Positions 1-11,800 of a DNA stretch of 64,000 nucleotides are shown piece after piece. Made by a program: the position numbers and the translations under genes. This DNA is from Bifidobacterium thermophilum. Lineage in GTDB: Bacteria; Actinomycetota; Actinomycetes; Actinomycetales; Bifidobacteriaceae. Position 1 is the first letter of the stretch, and each line of letters begins with the position of its first letter. The stretch lies in NCBI GenBank assembly GCA_000741495.1, contig JGZV01000004.1:1-64000 (forward strand). Direction: 5' to 3'. The notes beneath the pieces were generated by a model. That model made no database searches. It had not been told where the DNA came from and was given only the letters and a program-made list of their open reading frames with translations.

Positions 1-508
1 GCCTGCGGAATAGTCGCGGGCGCACCGCGGGCGAGCTCGCCGATGCCTTGCCTTGTCTCGGGATATCTATCTGCCACTATAGGCGGCGCGGCGGGCAAAC
101 ATTGCCGGTCGCCGGAGGGGACGCAGGTGGACGGTCTTGCTGATCATGGTAGCGGACCTCCGGCATGGGGCCGGCGTGTACGGGGCGGGCTGGCATCAAG
201 CGGTGACGCCGGCCGAGCGGTGACGCTGTGTTGGCTGCCGCTGCCGGCATGGGCAGGCTTTTCGTCCTCCGGTGTGACGATTGCGTTACATCAGACGCCG
301 ATACCTGCTCCGGAATCGTCTGGCCGCATGACAATCCCGGCGGCGTGCGACGATTCGATCGCACAGCTGTCAGATACCCGGCAATCGCACAGCCGTATGG
401 CGGGTATCCGCCCACCATGCGACAGGATGATCACACGGCGCCGAGATGATCCACGAAACAACAGCGTAAGACTGACACGTCGAAACATGAATAATATCAA
501 CAACAAGA
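1..508. other. Intergenic region without a supported gene
   Basis: Several reading frames are open here on both strands, but none has a convincing ribosome binding site, recognisable motif or protein-like composition, and they overlap one another. I see no RNA gene or mobile element. The stretch lies downstream of the tRNA-Leu terminator and may continue into a gene outside the window. Confidence 0.5.
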
Positions 509-530
509 AACCCGCCGTTGCCGACGGGTT
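509..530 (-). terminator. Rho-independent terminator of tRNA-Leu
   Basis: On the minus strand a 9-bp stem (one G-U pair) closes a GCAA tetraloop and is followed by a T-rich tract (TTTCTTGTTGTTG). It begins 11 bases after the tRNA 3' end, the expected position for a tRNA terminator. Confidence 0.8.
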
Positions 531-541
531 CATCACGACCG

Positions 542-624
542 TGCCCCCCTGCGGGACTCGAACCCGCAAGCCCGAAGGCGATGGATTTTAAGTCCACTGC
601 GTCTACCAATTCCGCCAAGGGGGC
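542..624 (-). tRNA. tRNA-Leu (anticodon UAA)
   Basis: The minus strand folds into a class II tRNA of about 83 nt. A 7-bp acceptor stem starts GCCCCCT and pairs with GGGGGGC, followed by discriminator A. The D-arm contains GGTAGAC, the anticodon loop is CTTAAAA (anticodon TAA, reading UUA), a long variable arm is present, and the T-arm contains GGTTCGAGTCC. CCA is not encoded. It decodes leucine UUA codons, which are rare in this GC-rich genome. Confidence 0.95.
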
Positions 625-749
625 AACTGTTCCATGCTAGCATGCGGGCGGACCAGGTGCCACCGCGGCATACACGAAATCAGCCTGCCATGCACAGTAC
701 ACCGCCGATGGCGTATGACAACAGCGCACCGGTGACAGAGTGGCCCCGC

Positions 750-1781
750 TCAGCGTGCAGCAAGCAGCCTACGGCCGTAATCCAACACAATGCCGTCAAG
801 CAGACCGTGTTCGCTGGCGACGAACGAGTCAATCGCCGTACCATGGTCTTCCAACGCGGCCTGTGAAACGCGGGCGAGGATGCGGCTCCATACGAGCGCA
901 CCGCCGCCGACCACGTCAATCCTGCCCGGGTGAATGGTCTTGTACGTGCGACGCTCCTCGCGTGTCATCCGCAGGAATCGGTCATCGACCGCAACCGCAT
1001 CTTCGATTGATAGCCGCTTGCCGTCAACCGCAGAGTGGTCGTATTCCTTCAATCCGATGGCGAGCGCGGTCATTGTGGTCACTGTGCCTGACACGCCGAT
1101 GATGGTGCGTGTCTTGCCGGCAGGGACTGTGCGGAAGGCTTCGTCGATATGTTCGTCGATGTCGGCGATCGCCTCATCGATTTCCTGCTGGGTCGGCGGA
1201 TCGGTGTGCAGATGCCGTTCGGTCATGCGAACGGAGCCGATGTTCATTGAGAATGCTGCCTGGACATCGGTTTCCGTCTGTTCGTCTCCTCCGCCGAGCA
1301 CGAGTTCGGTGGATCCGCCGCCCAAATCAACCACCAGGTACGGGGGTTCGAGCTCGCCTTGTGGGACGACGCTGGTCGCGCCCAGGAAGCTCAACGCCGC
1401 TTCTTCCGTGCCGGGGATGACTTCGGGGCGCACGCCGAGAATACGCTGGATTTCGTCTTCGAATTCCGCGCGGTTTTCGGCATCGCGTGTCGCTGACGTG
1501 GCGACGAAGCGGATACCGTCAACAGGGTGTTCCGCTAGGATCTGGGCGAATTCCCGTGCCGCGGCGTATACGCGGTCGAGTGCTTCATCGGCGAAACGGT
1601 GGGTTTTGTCCACGTCTTGGCCGAGCCGGACGACTTTGAGTACGCGTGGGACGATGTCCTCGTACCCGTTGGCGTCGACGCGTGAAATCTTCAGGCGGAT
1701 GGAATTGGTTCCGCAATCAATGCCGGCGACCGTCACCGATTGTTGGGCGCTCCCCTGCTGCTGTGATGCGAGTTGTGTCAT
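750..1781 (-). CDS. ppx: Exopolyphosphatase / pppGpp phosphohydrolase (Ppx/GppA family)
   Basis: Cytosolic ASKHA-fold enzyme of 343 residues that releases phosphate from polyphosphate or the gamma phosphate of pppGpp. The first phosphate loop, GIDCGTNSIRL, lies at residues 20-30; the conserved GTEEAALSFLG segment with its catalytic-type glutamate is at 124-134; the second phosphate loop, VDLGGGSTEL, is at 151-160. It is the short actinobacterial type that lacks the C-terminal HD-like domain of E. coli Ppx. The ATG is preceded by GGAAAGGAA. It is the last gene of the eno, ftsB-like, DUF501, ppx run, 79 bp after DUF501. Ppx versus GppA specificity cannot be told from sequence. Confidence 0.93.
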   Translation of the reverse strand: MTQLASQQQGSAQQSVTVAGIDCGTNSIRLKISRVDANGYEDIVPRVLKVVRLGQDVDKTHRFADEALDRVYAAAREFAQILAEHPVDGIRFVATSATRDAENRAEFEDEIQRILGVRPEVIPGTEEAALSFLGATSVVPQGELEPPYLVVDLGGGSTELVLGGGDEQTETDVQAAFSMNIGSVRMTERHLHTDPPTQQEIDEAIADIDEHIDEAFRTVPAGKTRTIIGVSGTVTTMTALAIGLKEYDHSAVDGKRLSIEDAVAVDDRFLRMTREERRTYKTIHPGRIDVVGGGALVWSRILARVSQAALEDHGTAIDSFVASEHGLLDGIVLDYGRRLLAAR

Positions 1782-1860
1782 GCTGTCATTTCCTTTCCTG
1801 TGCGCGGGTGATCGAGACGTGTAATAGCATCGATGATTGCCGCTCTCGTATGGTGTCCGG

Positions 1861-2493
1861 TTATTGTTCCTGTGCCAGTTGTGCGATTTGGTCGTTGTCC
1901 ACGACTGTGGTGCAACGGCAGGTGTCTGGGCTGAATTCGTCGTGGATCTGTTCGAGGGTCATATCGCCGATCGGGTTGGCGCCCTGACCCATGACGAGTG
2001 TCTGTGCGAGCAGCGCGTGCAGGCATTTCACGCGGGTGGGCATGCCGCCGGCGCTGATTCCTTTGATATGTTCTTCACTGTCGCCGAGTCGTACGGCGAG
2101 CTCATGGCGGAAGGCGAGATACCTCTGGTGCGCGAGACTGTAGGCTTGGGATAGTTCGGCGTCTTCGGCCAGGCGTTCGTTGAGCTGTTTCATCACGCCT
2201 GCGGCTTCAACGTGGGATACTGCTTTGACCGCTTCGGGGCTGGTCAGGTAGCAGGTTGTGGGGAATGGGATCCCGCCGGGCAGGAGCGGTCGGGTCAGCA
2301 CCGCCAATGGCCGTCCACACACGCACCGGGCGCCGACGGCGACCATACCGCGGGGGAAACGGCCGAGTTGCATGTGGACGGTCGCGATATCCTTGGCGGT
2401 TGGCGGTTGCGCCATCAGTCGGTCCATCAGCAGGTGAGCCTCATGCTCGAGCTGCTGGCGGACTTGGGATGCTGTTGCCGGTGGTGTCGGCAT
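1861..2493 (-). CDS. DUF501 family protein
   Basis: A 210-residue soluble protein of unknown biochemical function, typical of actinobacteria. The conserved core spans about residues 40-90: GRFPRGMVAVGARCVCGRPLAVLTR, followed by GIPFPTTCYLT. A second conserved block near 150 contains SAGGMPTRVKCLHALLAQ. Several invariant cysteines suggest metal binding or a thiol role, but this is inference. The ATG has a strong AGGAGGA site. It sits between the ftsB-like gene (63 bp upstream) and ppx, the standard actinobacterial order, which makes cotranscription likely. Confidence 0.92.
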   Translation of the reverse strand: MPTPPATASQVRQQLEHEAHLLMDRLMAQPPTAKDIATVHMQLGRFPRGMVAVGARCVCGRPLAVLTRPLLPGGIPFPTTCYLTSPEAVKAVSHVEAAGVMKQLNERLAEDAELSQAYSLAHQRYLAFRHELAVRLGDSEEHIKGISAGGMPTRVKCLHALLAQTLVMGQGANPIGDMTLEQIHDEFSPDTCRCTTVVDNDQIAQLAQEQ

Positions 2494-2556
2494 GATATTC
2501 CTCCTGGTGATAACGTCGAATTCGTTTGTGTGATGTCTGATTGTTCTATCGCCGTG

Positions 2557-3129
2557 TTATTGCGCCTTGGATGAGGATGATGCGGACGGCGAAGCGGTTG
2601 CGCCGGCGGATGGCGACGAGCCGGACTTGGAGCCTGTGCCTGACGATTCACCCGTTGGTGTCGATCCGGCAGCGGATTTCTTCGGTGCGTCAGCCTGTTC
2701 GAACGCGTATGCGAGCTCCTTGTACCAAGGCAGGCTTGACTGTTCGTTTGACGTGGTTGTCCCGTTCTTGCTGTTGGTTGTGGTTGAACCGGTCACTGCC
2801 TCGGGATGTTCGACATGGACGGATACTTCTCCGGGGAACACGAATCCCAGCCGTTCCCTCGCTTGTGCGGTGACGTACGCTTTGTCGTCCCAGCGGGCGA
2901 TATCGTTTTCAAGATCGCGTTTCTGCACTTCAAGGGCAGCTTCCTGCTTCTTGAGCGCGTTGAGTTCGGATAGGTTCATCGCGTAATCATGGAAGGTGGA
3001 TACTAGTTGCATCAGCCCAATGACCACAATGATGACCGCGAAGAAGAATGAAACCGGCCCGCGGTTGGTGCGATTCTTGCTTTGCTGTTGTGCGCGCTGA
3101 CGCGCCGGTTTTCGCGAACTGGTTGCCAT
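2557..3129 (-). CDS. FtsB/DivIC-like septum formation initiator protein
   Basis: A bitopic division protein of 190 residues. A basic cytoplasmic N-terminus (1-25) is followed by one transmembrane helix (about 28-48) and an extracytoplasmic coiled coil (about 50-75, rich in E, L, K and Q). The typical FtsB/DivIC segment ARERLGFVFPGE follows, then a long Ser/Gly/Thr-rich tail (about 120-190). By family it should join FtsL and FtsQ in the divisome. I chose the internal ATG at 3129 over an upstream GTG (3180), because the 17 extra residues are not conserved-looking; no clear Shine-Dalgarno precedes either start. It lies between eno and DUF501. Confidence 0.85.
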   Translation of the reverse strand: MATSSRKPARQRAQQQSKNRTNRGPVSFFFAVIIVVIGLMQLVSTFHDYAMNLSELNALKKQEAALEVQKRDLENDIARWDDKAYVTAQARERLGFVFPGEVSVHVEHPEAVTGSTTTNSKNGTTTSNEQSSLPWYKELAYAFEQADAPKKSAAGSTPTGESSGTGSKSGSSPSAGATASPSASSSSKAQ

Positions 3130-3236
3130 AAGGACGAAAATACCCGCCGCATTCGACTTGCGAATACGACGGGGTATCACGCGGTGTGCGGCACGTCTAC
3201 GGACGCGCCGTCAGCGCACTGCCAGTGGGATCAAGC

Positions 3237-4553
<1,317 letters not shown>

Positions 4554-4659
4554 TCAGGTTGTGATGACACTGTCAAGGATAGTGGAATTGTTGGACGATA
4601 TCGCCGATTTCACTCACTGTTTCCTGTGAGCGTTCACAGCCGGAATACGTCCTTTATGC

Positions 4660-5418
4660 CTACGCACCACCGCTCACATCCTGATCTGCGGCGATCCACA
4701 TGGTTGTGACCCATTGCGGGATGAGATTGCTGGACTGTGCGTCGGGTTCGCAGCGTCCGAGCGAACGATCCGAGGCAGCGTCATCGTGACGCAACGGGGA
4801 AATCGACCCATCATCCCGCCGGACCAGCGTGACGCGCTCGGCGGCACAACCGTCCAGATGCAGCGCTTTCGTATCATCGGCGTCCTGCTCCACCGCGACC
4901 ACATAGGCGACCGCGCGGCGGTCATCACCTTCACAGCCCATGACACGCACACCGACGAACCCGTCATCCAAACCGATTGATGCGGCCGTATGGTAGTCGG
5001 CCAGCGAGCGGTGCACCGAGGACGTGATCTTCCCCGGATCAGTCACACACATGCTGTTGCGCCGGGTCAACGGGGTTAGTGCTCGATAGGCGTCCACACC
5101 ACTGGTGTATGAGGTCATGAGATACCCCAGTCCCTGCCAGCGTTGCACGTGGGCGGCAACGCCTGTATCCGTACCGCCCGCCTGATCCGTCTGGGCTGTC
5201 TGGACAGGACGTGCGAAACGCGGTTGCTTCCAGTTGAGGTATTGGCTGACGTCGACAGCGACCACGGCGAGTATCAAGGCGAGGGCCGTAATCAGGCACG
5301 CGGCGAAGCGAAGAATCCGCATCGGCAATCCGGAATGCCCCGTTCTTGCCGTCCGTCGCGGGGAGCGCGTTTGCCGCGCTTGCCGCATCGATAGTGTCGA
5401 GACTGTGGAATGGTTCAT
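4660..5418 (-). CDS. Membrane-anchored protein of unknown function
   Basis: 252 residues. A basic Ser/Arg-rich N-terminus (1-35) precedes one hydrophobic segment (about 36-58), which suits a single anchor with the remainder outside the cell. The exterior part has a few cysteines (SMCVTDP, VMGCEGDD, LDGCAAE, LGRCEPD) that could form disulfides. No family was recognised. The reading frame extends upstream to 5682, but I chose the ATG at 5418 because it follows GGCGGGAGA at good spacing and the extension overlaps the divergent regulator promoter. It is transcribed divergently from the response regulator at 5615. Confidence 0.75.
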   Translation of the reverse strand: MNHSTVSTLSMRQARQTRSPRRTARTGHSGLPMRILRFAACLITALALILAVVAVDVSQYLNWKQPRFARPVQTAQTDQAGGTDTGVAAHVQRWQGLGYLMTSYTSGVDAYRALTPLTRRNSMCVTDPGKITSSVHRSLADYHTAASIGLDDGFVGVRVMGCEGDDRRAVAYVVAVEQDADDTKALHLDGCAAERVTLVRRDDGSISPLRHDDAASDRSLGRCEPDAQSSNLIPQWVTTMWIAADQDVSGGA

Positions 5419-5614
5419 GTCTTGTCTCCCGCCTTTCCAACGAGACCACGTGTAGAGCCTCAGGACCACACGGCAGGAGGGACGTACCAGCTTCCCGGCT
5501 GCCGGATCATGTTCGGATAGTGTTATCGTCGCAGAAGCAAGCCAACGCCGCAACGACGCTGAAGATTTCTTTAGATTCGGCTTGAAACTGTCGGTATCGC
5601 CATACACTGAAACC

Positions 5615-6484
5615 ATGACGAACACAGATAATGCCCCCACGCTGTCCCGGCGCCATAGCGAGGCTTCGGCCCGCCGAGCCATGCCTCAAGGACATATCAC
5701 CATTGGACTGGTCGAAAACGACCCGTATGCGCTTGCGCTGCTCCGGCCGCAGATCGAACGGCTGGACCCACGATTCAGCATCCTGTGGGCGGTTTCGACC
5801 GGCACGAAGGCAATCCACCATTGCCTGTTCACCTCCCCACGCCCCCAAGTGCTCGTCATCGATATGGGATTATCCGACATGCCCGGCACCCGAGTATGTG
5901 AGATATTGCGACAACACGGATGCACGGCTGGCATGGTCGGCATCACCGCACTACCGACCGCGGATTGGGCGACACGGCTCGCAGCATGCGGAGGGCAGGC
6001 GCTCATCGCGAAAGACCGGATCCCCGACAATCTGAGACCCGCAATCATCGCCGCCGCGGCAGGACAGGCATACCAAAGTGAGGACAACGGCACAAGCGGC
6101 CCGGAACATGCCGGCAACGCGGAGGAACATGCCTCCGACCGGCCTGTCACAGGAACCACTGCAATCTATCCCAGCGTGCAAGAGGCCATCAACCGTCTCG
6201 CCGACACCGGGCAGGGCGCGGTCAGATCGGCGGCGACAGCTACAGCTACGGCGTCAGCACGGCCGCCGGCCAACCCATTGAGTCCCCGGCAACAGCAGGT
6301 ACTCGCCGCCTACGCCGCCGGAGAGACGACCGGGCAAATCGCCAAAACCCTGCACACCAGCAGCGCCACCGTGTACGTGCACCTCCACGACGCACTCGCG
6401 CGGCTGGGCGCCACCAGCAAAATCGAAGCCATTGACATCGCCAGAAAGAACGGGTGGATCCATGTTGAGCAATACCAGCAATAA
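5615..6484 (+). CDS. NarL/FixJ-type response regulator
   Basis: A 289-residue DNA-binding regulator. The receiver domain (about 27-150) has the acidic pocket GLVENDP and a probable phosphoacceptor Asp83 (VIDMGLSD). A variable linker follows. The LuxR-type helix-turn-helix is at the C-terminus (LSPRQQQVLAAYAAGETTGQIAKTL, then ATVYVHLHDALARL). Translation could also start at TTG 5582 or at a later ATG; the ATG at 5615 has no clear Shine-Dalgarno and may be leaderless. The partner kinase gene begins inside its 3' end (6462), so the two are translationally coupled, but that kinase is frameshifted. Confidence 0.88.
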   Translation: MTNTDNAPTLSRRHSEASARRAMPQGHITIGLVENDPYALALLRPQIERLDPRFSILWAVSTGTKAIHHCLFTSPRPQVLVIDMGLSDMPGTRVCEILRQHGCTAGMVGITALPTADWATRLAACGGQALIAKDRIPDNLRPAIIAAAAGQAYQSEDNGTSGPEHAGNAEEHASDRPVTGTTAIYPSVQEAINRLADTGQGAVRSAATATATASARPPANPLSPRQQQVLAAYAAGETTGQIAKTLHTSSATVYVHLHDALARLGATSKIEAIDIARKNGWIHVEQYQQ

Positions 6485-7796
6485 CGGCAATAACACGGAC
6501 GACAACGCCCGAGACGCCAAACCCGAAGCAAGCCCCCACGACACGCCAGGCAGCATTCGGCGGGACAACGGCATTCACCTCGCCATCGGGCGGCCGAACA
6601 TGCCACTGCTCATCGCGACCATCGCCATCATCGCGATAACGGGCATTGAAACCGCGATATTGTGCGGAAAATGCGACCTGATGTCAGCCATCATGGTCAT
6701 CGCCGCAACCGCCATCATCAGTGCCGCGCTGCTGTCCATCGCATGGTGGCCAGTCCAAGGCGCGTTCCTCACCATGGTCGTATGGATCGTCTGCTCACTG
6801 GTGCCACCGAGCACGCAGCTCCTCCCCCCAGTCGCTCTGGCTCGGTGTGCTGCTCGCCGTCATCGTGCTGGCACGCGTCAACGCATTCCTCGCCTTGGGC
6901 ATGCTCGACTGCACCGTGCTGATTTCATTGTCCACGGCGGCGCTAATCTGGCAAATCCGCATCGATTCGATGACATGGGGGCGTCGCCATACTCATACTC
7001 GGCGTGGCGACATTGGCACTCGCGGGCATCGGCCTCGCACAATATCTCGACAGGCAGCGTGGACGGCGGGAACAGGACGAACGGGCGCGCAGCCAGGAAC
7101 AAGTCATGCTGCGTCTGCACGACGATGTCGCCAATCGGCTCAGTCTCGCCTCAATACGGGCGCATGACCTCGCGGGAAGCTCGTCGGACCCTCAATCCCG
7201 CGCGCTCGCCAGGGACATCGACGATGCGCTCGCTGGAACGCGCGATATTGTGCGGATGCTTGACGCGCAGGGCGATGCCGACAGCGTGGACGACAAGGGA
7301 TTCGAAACCTGCGGCAAAACCGCGTCGATGGACGCGTTCCAACTCGTGGACAAACATCTGCATGCTGGACGTACGCTGCTCGCCGATCATGGGGTGGAAG
7401 GAGTCATTACCAACTCGATTACTGCCGGAACAACGGTTGACAGGGCGCAAGCCCGGCTCATCGGCGATCTGCTTGACGAACTCGTCGTTAACATCCTGCG
7501 GTACGGCGACCGTAATGGCGGGTACGTACTGAGTGTCGGATGCCGGGGCGACGATATGACCATCGCCTTGTGCGACACCGTCGCCTCCCCCGCCAGACAC
7601 CCACGCGGATAACCAACCTGCCGTTTCCGCCGCTCAGAGCATATCCTCAGGCGCACGCAGACAGTCGGGAACACGGCTGGGATTGCGCGGACACGCCCGG
7701 CTGATCGAGCATCACGGCGGGTCGATGACCTGGGATCAGGCCGACGGAAGCTTCAGCCTTGAAGCGGTGATTCCGTTGCACGATGATGCCCAGTGA
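6462..7796 (+). pseudogene. Sensor histidine kinase (HisKA_3 type), broken by three frameshifts
   Basis: The coding trace runs through three frames. From 6462 it encodes a cytoplasmic N-terminus and transmembrane helices. It changes frame in a C6 run (6824-6829), continues with more helices, changes again in a G5 run (6977-6981), then encodes a helix and the DHp domain (MLRLHDDVANRLSLASIRAHDL, with phosphoacceptor His) plus the N-box (LLDELVVNILRYGD). It changes a third time in a C5 run (7587-7591) before the final ATPase segment (LGLRGHARLIEHHGG). Each change fits one extra base. If the three bases were removed, a kinase of about 440 residues would be restored, the normal size. It overlaps the upstream regulator by 23 bp. 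Real decay and sequencing error are both possible. Confidence 0.85.
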
Positions 7797-7852
7797 TGCC
7801 AGTGAAGCCGTTCGCAGAGACCGTCACTGACAACCCGGTTGCACTCGGGCGT

Positions 7853-7885
7853 GTGCCGGCAGTCACTGGGTTCGGACGCCGGCAC
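7853..7885. terminator. Probable bidirectional hairpin terminator
   Basis: Perfect 8-bp arms (GTGCCGGC / GCCGGCAC) separated by 17 bases lie between the convergent kinase remnant and the hydrolase gene. There is no T-tract. Confidence 0.4.
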
Positions 7886-7902
7886 AGGCATGGTTGTCAT
7901 CA

Positions 7903-8670
7903 TCAGATCGTGCGCGAATACTCGACAATCCGGCCGGTGACGTCTTTGAGATAGTCGATTGAACGCGACCAATCGCCGGGAACCTCGATGGAATGGTTGG
8001 CGTCCGGGTACGTGCACACCCGTTCGGTGAGCAGATGCGCTTTGGGCTCATCGAAATACGGGTCCGCGGTTCCCGCGCAAATCAGCGGTTTCGGCGCATG
8101 CTCCGCACCTGGCAGCGGGGCTGGAATCACCGACTTGTGCACGTCGAAGGGCGGCGGGTTGAGCACCGGGGTCAACAGCGCGACATGCAGACCTTCCCTT
8201 GCCGCGTGGGGGAAGGACAGCGTGGACAGGGATTTCGTGACCACCAGCAGCTTCGGAGCGGAATCCGGAGTGAGGGCGGAAGCGTTGGAACCGGCGTCAG
8301 CAGCGGAATCCTGTGCATCGTCTGTGTCGCGATTGTCTGACGCATGTTGCGCGGCGATGGTCGCGCGGGCGACGGATTTCGCCTTCCACACGTCGATGAC
8401 GCGTTCCATGCAGGAAATCATTTCGGGGAATTCGACGTCTTCGGTCAGAGTGAGCGCGAGCCGGTCAACGTACCAGCCCTCGGCGGCGAGCGCCTGCGAC
8501 GCCCAGTACAGCAGCGGGCGATCGACGGTATAGCCGATGCCCGGCATGATCAGCGCATGCTTGACGGTTTCCTCTGGTTTGACGCGGTTCTTGCCCCACG
8601 GAGTGAGCGCGGGGATGACGTTGCGCCATTCGTTCATGGATGGTGTGGTGCTCTTCGTGTTGTGTTTCAT
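7903..8670 (-). CDS. Alpha/beta-hydrolase family protein
   Basis: A 255-residue cytosolic protein. The oxyanion-side motif ALIMPGIGYTVDRPLLYWA is near residue 36, a nucleophile-elbow-like VVTKSLSTL lies in the middle, the acid-strand motif CAGTADPYFDEP follows, and DANHSIEVPGDW near the C-terminus supplies the catalytic His. An Asp/Ala/Ser-rich insertion (about 104-135) precedes the elbow. The substrate cannot be predicted. I chose the ATG at 8670, with GGAAG four bases upstream, over an in-frame start at 8769. It lies downstream of mfd on the same strand. Confidence 0.75.
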   Translation of the reverse strand: MKHNTKSTTPSMNEWRNVIPALTPWGKNRVKPEETVKHALIMPGIGYTVDRPLLYWASQALAAEGWYVDRLALTLTEDVEFPEMISCMERVIDVWKAKSVARATIAAQHASDNRDTDDAQDSAADAGSNASALTPDSAPKLLVVTKSLSTLSFPHAAREGLHVALLTPVLNPPPFDVHKSVIPAPLPGAEHAPKPLICAGTADPYFDEPKAHLLTERVCTYPDANHSIEVPGDWSRSIDYLKDVTGRIVEYSRTI

Positions 8671-8885
8671 GACGCTTCCAGCTTCGCGCGACGGTGCGAC
8701 AGCGGTGGCGCTCTGCGACGGCGGTCTCCTATGGCCATCCGCTATCCGCGATGTGATGTGACCGGCCAATCACACAACAGGCCGGTACCACACGCTCAGG
8801 GGCATCTTCCCCTGCCATCACGTCAGCACGCAACCGCCCAGTCACACCACAGGCTCAACCAATCGCACCGGACGAGCCCGGTCAA

Positions 8886-11800
8886 TCACTTGCCGGTGGT
8901 CCGAGGTTTCCATTGCAGGTCGTCGAGCAGCTGGTTGGTCCAAGCAATCACCTGGTCGCCTGGCATGGGGCCTGACCCCAGTGATCCGGCGAACGGGGCG
9001 GGGATGGTCAGCGTATGGGTGAGCGGTCGGTATTGGCTTCCCCGGTAGATGCGTTGCAAGCGCATCATCAGGGATTCCGACGGTTCAAGCCCGCGGATGC
9101 GTACGTTACGCCCCTGGGCGATGATTTCGGTGATGCCGAGATCACGCGCCTTGTTGCGCAATCGCGCGATGGCGAAGAGTGAATCCAGTTCTGCCGGGGG
9201 CTCGCCATACCGGTCGGTCAGCTCGTCGCGCACATCGTCTAGATCCTGTTCGCTCCTCGCCGAGGCAAGTTTGCGATACGCCTCAAGCCGTAGCTTGTCG
9301 GAATCGATGTAATCCACCGGAATCGACGCCTCGATCGGCAAATCGATACTGACGGCTACCGATTCCTTGCGCTCAGGCTCCTTGTACTCTTCTACCGCCT
9401 GCGAAACCATGCGCACGTACAGGTCGAAACCGACGCCCTCGATATGTCCGCTCTGCTCGTCGCCCAGCAGATTGCCGGTGCCACGCAGCTCGAGATCCTT
9501 CATCGCCACATCGAAGCCCGACCCAAGCGACGTGTTCTGCGCGATGGTCGCAAGACGGTCGTGCGACTGCTGGGTCATCGGCTTGGACGGGTCGTACAGG
9601 AAGTACGCGTACGCGCGTTCCCGTCCTCGGCCGACACGGCCACGCAGCTGATGCAGCTGGCTTAATCCGAAACGGTCGGCATGGTCGACGATCAGCGTGT
9701 TCGCGTTCGATATATCCAGCCCGGTCTCGATGATTGTCGTGCATACGAGCACGTCGATATCGCGATGCCAGAAATCGCGGATGATTGTGTCGAGTTGCTT
9801 CTCCCCCATCTTGCCGTGCGCGACGCCGATTTTCGCCTCGGGCACCAGCTGGTGGATCTTGTCTGCCGTGGCACTGATGGAGTCAACGCGGTTGTGCACG
9901 TAGAACACCTGGCCGCCGCGCAACAGCTCGCGCCTGATGGCCGCCGTGACCTGTGCGTCCTCGTATGGGCCGACATACGTGAGCACGGGCAGACGGTCCT
10001 CGGGCGGGGTGGCGAGCGTGGACATCTCGCGGATGCCGGTCACCGCCATTTCCAGGGTGCGTGGAATCGGCGTCGCCGACAGGGACAGGACGTCGACGTT
10101 TGTGCGTAGCGCTTTGAGCGTTTCCTTATGCTCGACGCCAAACCGCTGCTCCTCGTCGATGATCAGCAACCCGAGATCCTTGAACTTGATTTTCGGGTTG
10201 AGCAGCTTATGCGTGCCGATGACGACATCGACCGACCCGTCTTCCAGGCCTTTGATGGTCTGCTTGATTTCCTTGGGGCTTTGGAAGCGGCTCATCGCGG
10301 CAACATCCACCGGGAAGCCCGAGTAACGTTCCGTGAACGTCTCGTAATGCTGTTGCACGAGCAGCGTGGTCGGTACGAGGACCGCCACCTGCTTGCCGTC
10401 CTGGATGGCTTTGAAGGCGGCGCGTACCGCGATCTCGGTTTTGCCGAAGCCGACATCGCCGCAAATCAGGCGGTCCATCGGCACCGGCTTTTCCATATCG
10501 GCCTTGACTTCGTCGATGGTGGTCAACTGGTCGGGGGTCTCCTGATATGGGAAGGCGTCCTCGAGTTCCTTCTGCCACGGGGTGTCCGGGCTGAACGCGA
10601 AGCCTTTGGTGCGTTGGCGGGCCGAATACAGGCGTACGAGGTCCTGGGCGATCTCGTGCACATGCTTGCGGGCTTTCGCCTTGGTCTGCGCCCAGTCGGA
10701 GCCGCCGAGTTTGTTGAGTTTGGGGGCGTCCGAACCGATGTATTTGCTGACCTGGTCAAGCTGGTCGGTGGGAATGTACAGTTTGTCGGCGGGGGGCGTT
10801 GCGTTTACTGGGCGCGTATTCGACGACCAGGTATTCCCTCGTCGTTTTCGCGCCGGCAGGGCCGATTTGGCGCTGCTGCATGCCGGCGAACCGGCCGATG
10901 CCATGCTGCTCATGGACACGTAATCGCCGGGTTTGAGCTCCATCAAATCGATGGCTTTGCGACGGCGTTTCGGGGTTTTGACTTGTCCGACCGCACTGGA
11001 ACGGCCAGTCAGGTCACGTTCGGTCAGCAACGCGATCCGAGCGTCTTCGTCAACGAACCCGTCTATGGCGCGTGAACGTAACACGGTGAACCGTGTCACC
11101 CCGGTTTCATTGACGGCGCGTTTGAGTCGGGCGAGCGTGCCTTGGGCTCCGGCGGTGATGGTCACGTCAAATCCCGCGTCAATCAGTCCTTCGATGCCGG
11201 CCGCCGCTTTCGACTCGTCGCCACGGTATTCCTCAGGCGAACTCGCATTGATGCGCACATTGCCCGGCAGAGTCTCGTCCACGCCGAAATCGGCGAGCTT
11301 CCACACGTCATCACGCGAATAGGCGAGCGTACTGATCGTCTCCTCGTAATCAAGGAAACTGGCCTGGTCGAAACTGATCGGCGCTCCTGCCCCATGGCCG
11401 CTGGCTGCGACATGCCAGCTGGCAGCGAGGAATTCGTTCGCTGTTTTCGTCAGGTCGTCCGCCGCCCGGCGCAAGCGTTCCGGGTCACAGAGCATGATGA
11501 CCGCGCCTTGGGGCAGCATGCGCTGCACCGGTTCCATGTCGTCGATCAGCGCGGGCATCAGCGATTCCATGCCTTCGACCGGGATGCCGTCGGCGATGGA
11601 GGCGAGCATGTCTTCGGCGTTGGGAATCTGTCCGATCAGGGATTTCGCGCGGTCGCGCACCACCGGCGTCAGTTGCAATTCGCGGCATGGTGTCGCCCAC
11701 ACGGTGTGCAGGCCGTCACCGTACGTACGCTGGTCGGACGCGTGGAATTCTTTGATGGTGTCGATTTCGTCGCCGAAGAATTCGATACGGACCGGATGCG

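Noticed and set aside
43..591. 182-codon plus-strand frame at the window start
   Set aside because: It runs through the tRNA-Leu gene and terminator, has no ribosome binding site, and overlaps competing frames.
6824..6829. Programmed frameshift site in the kinase
   Set aside because: Three same-direction changes in separate C/G runs, without a slippery heptamer and downstream pseudoknot that I can see, fit indels better.
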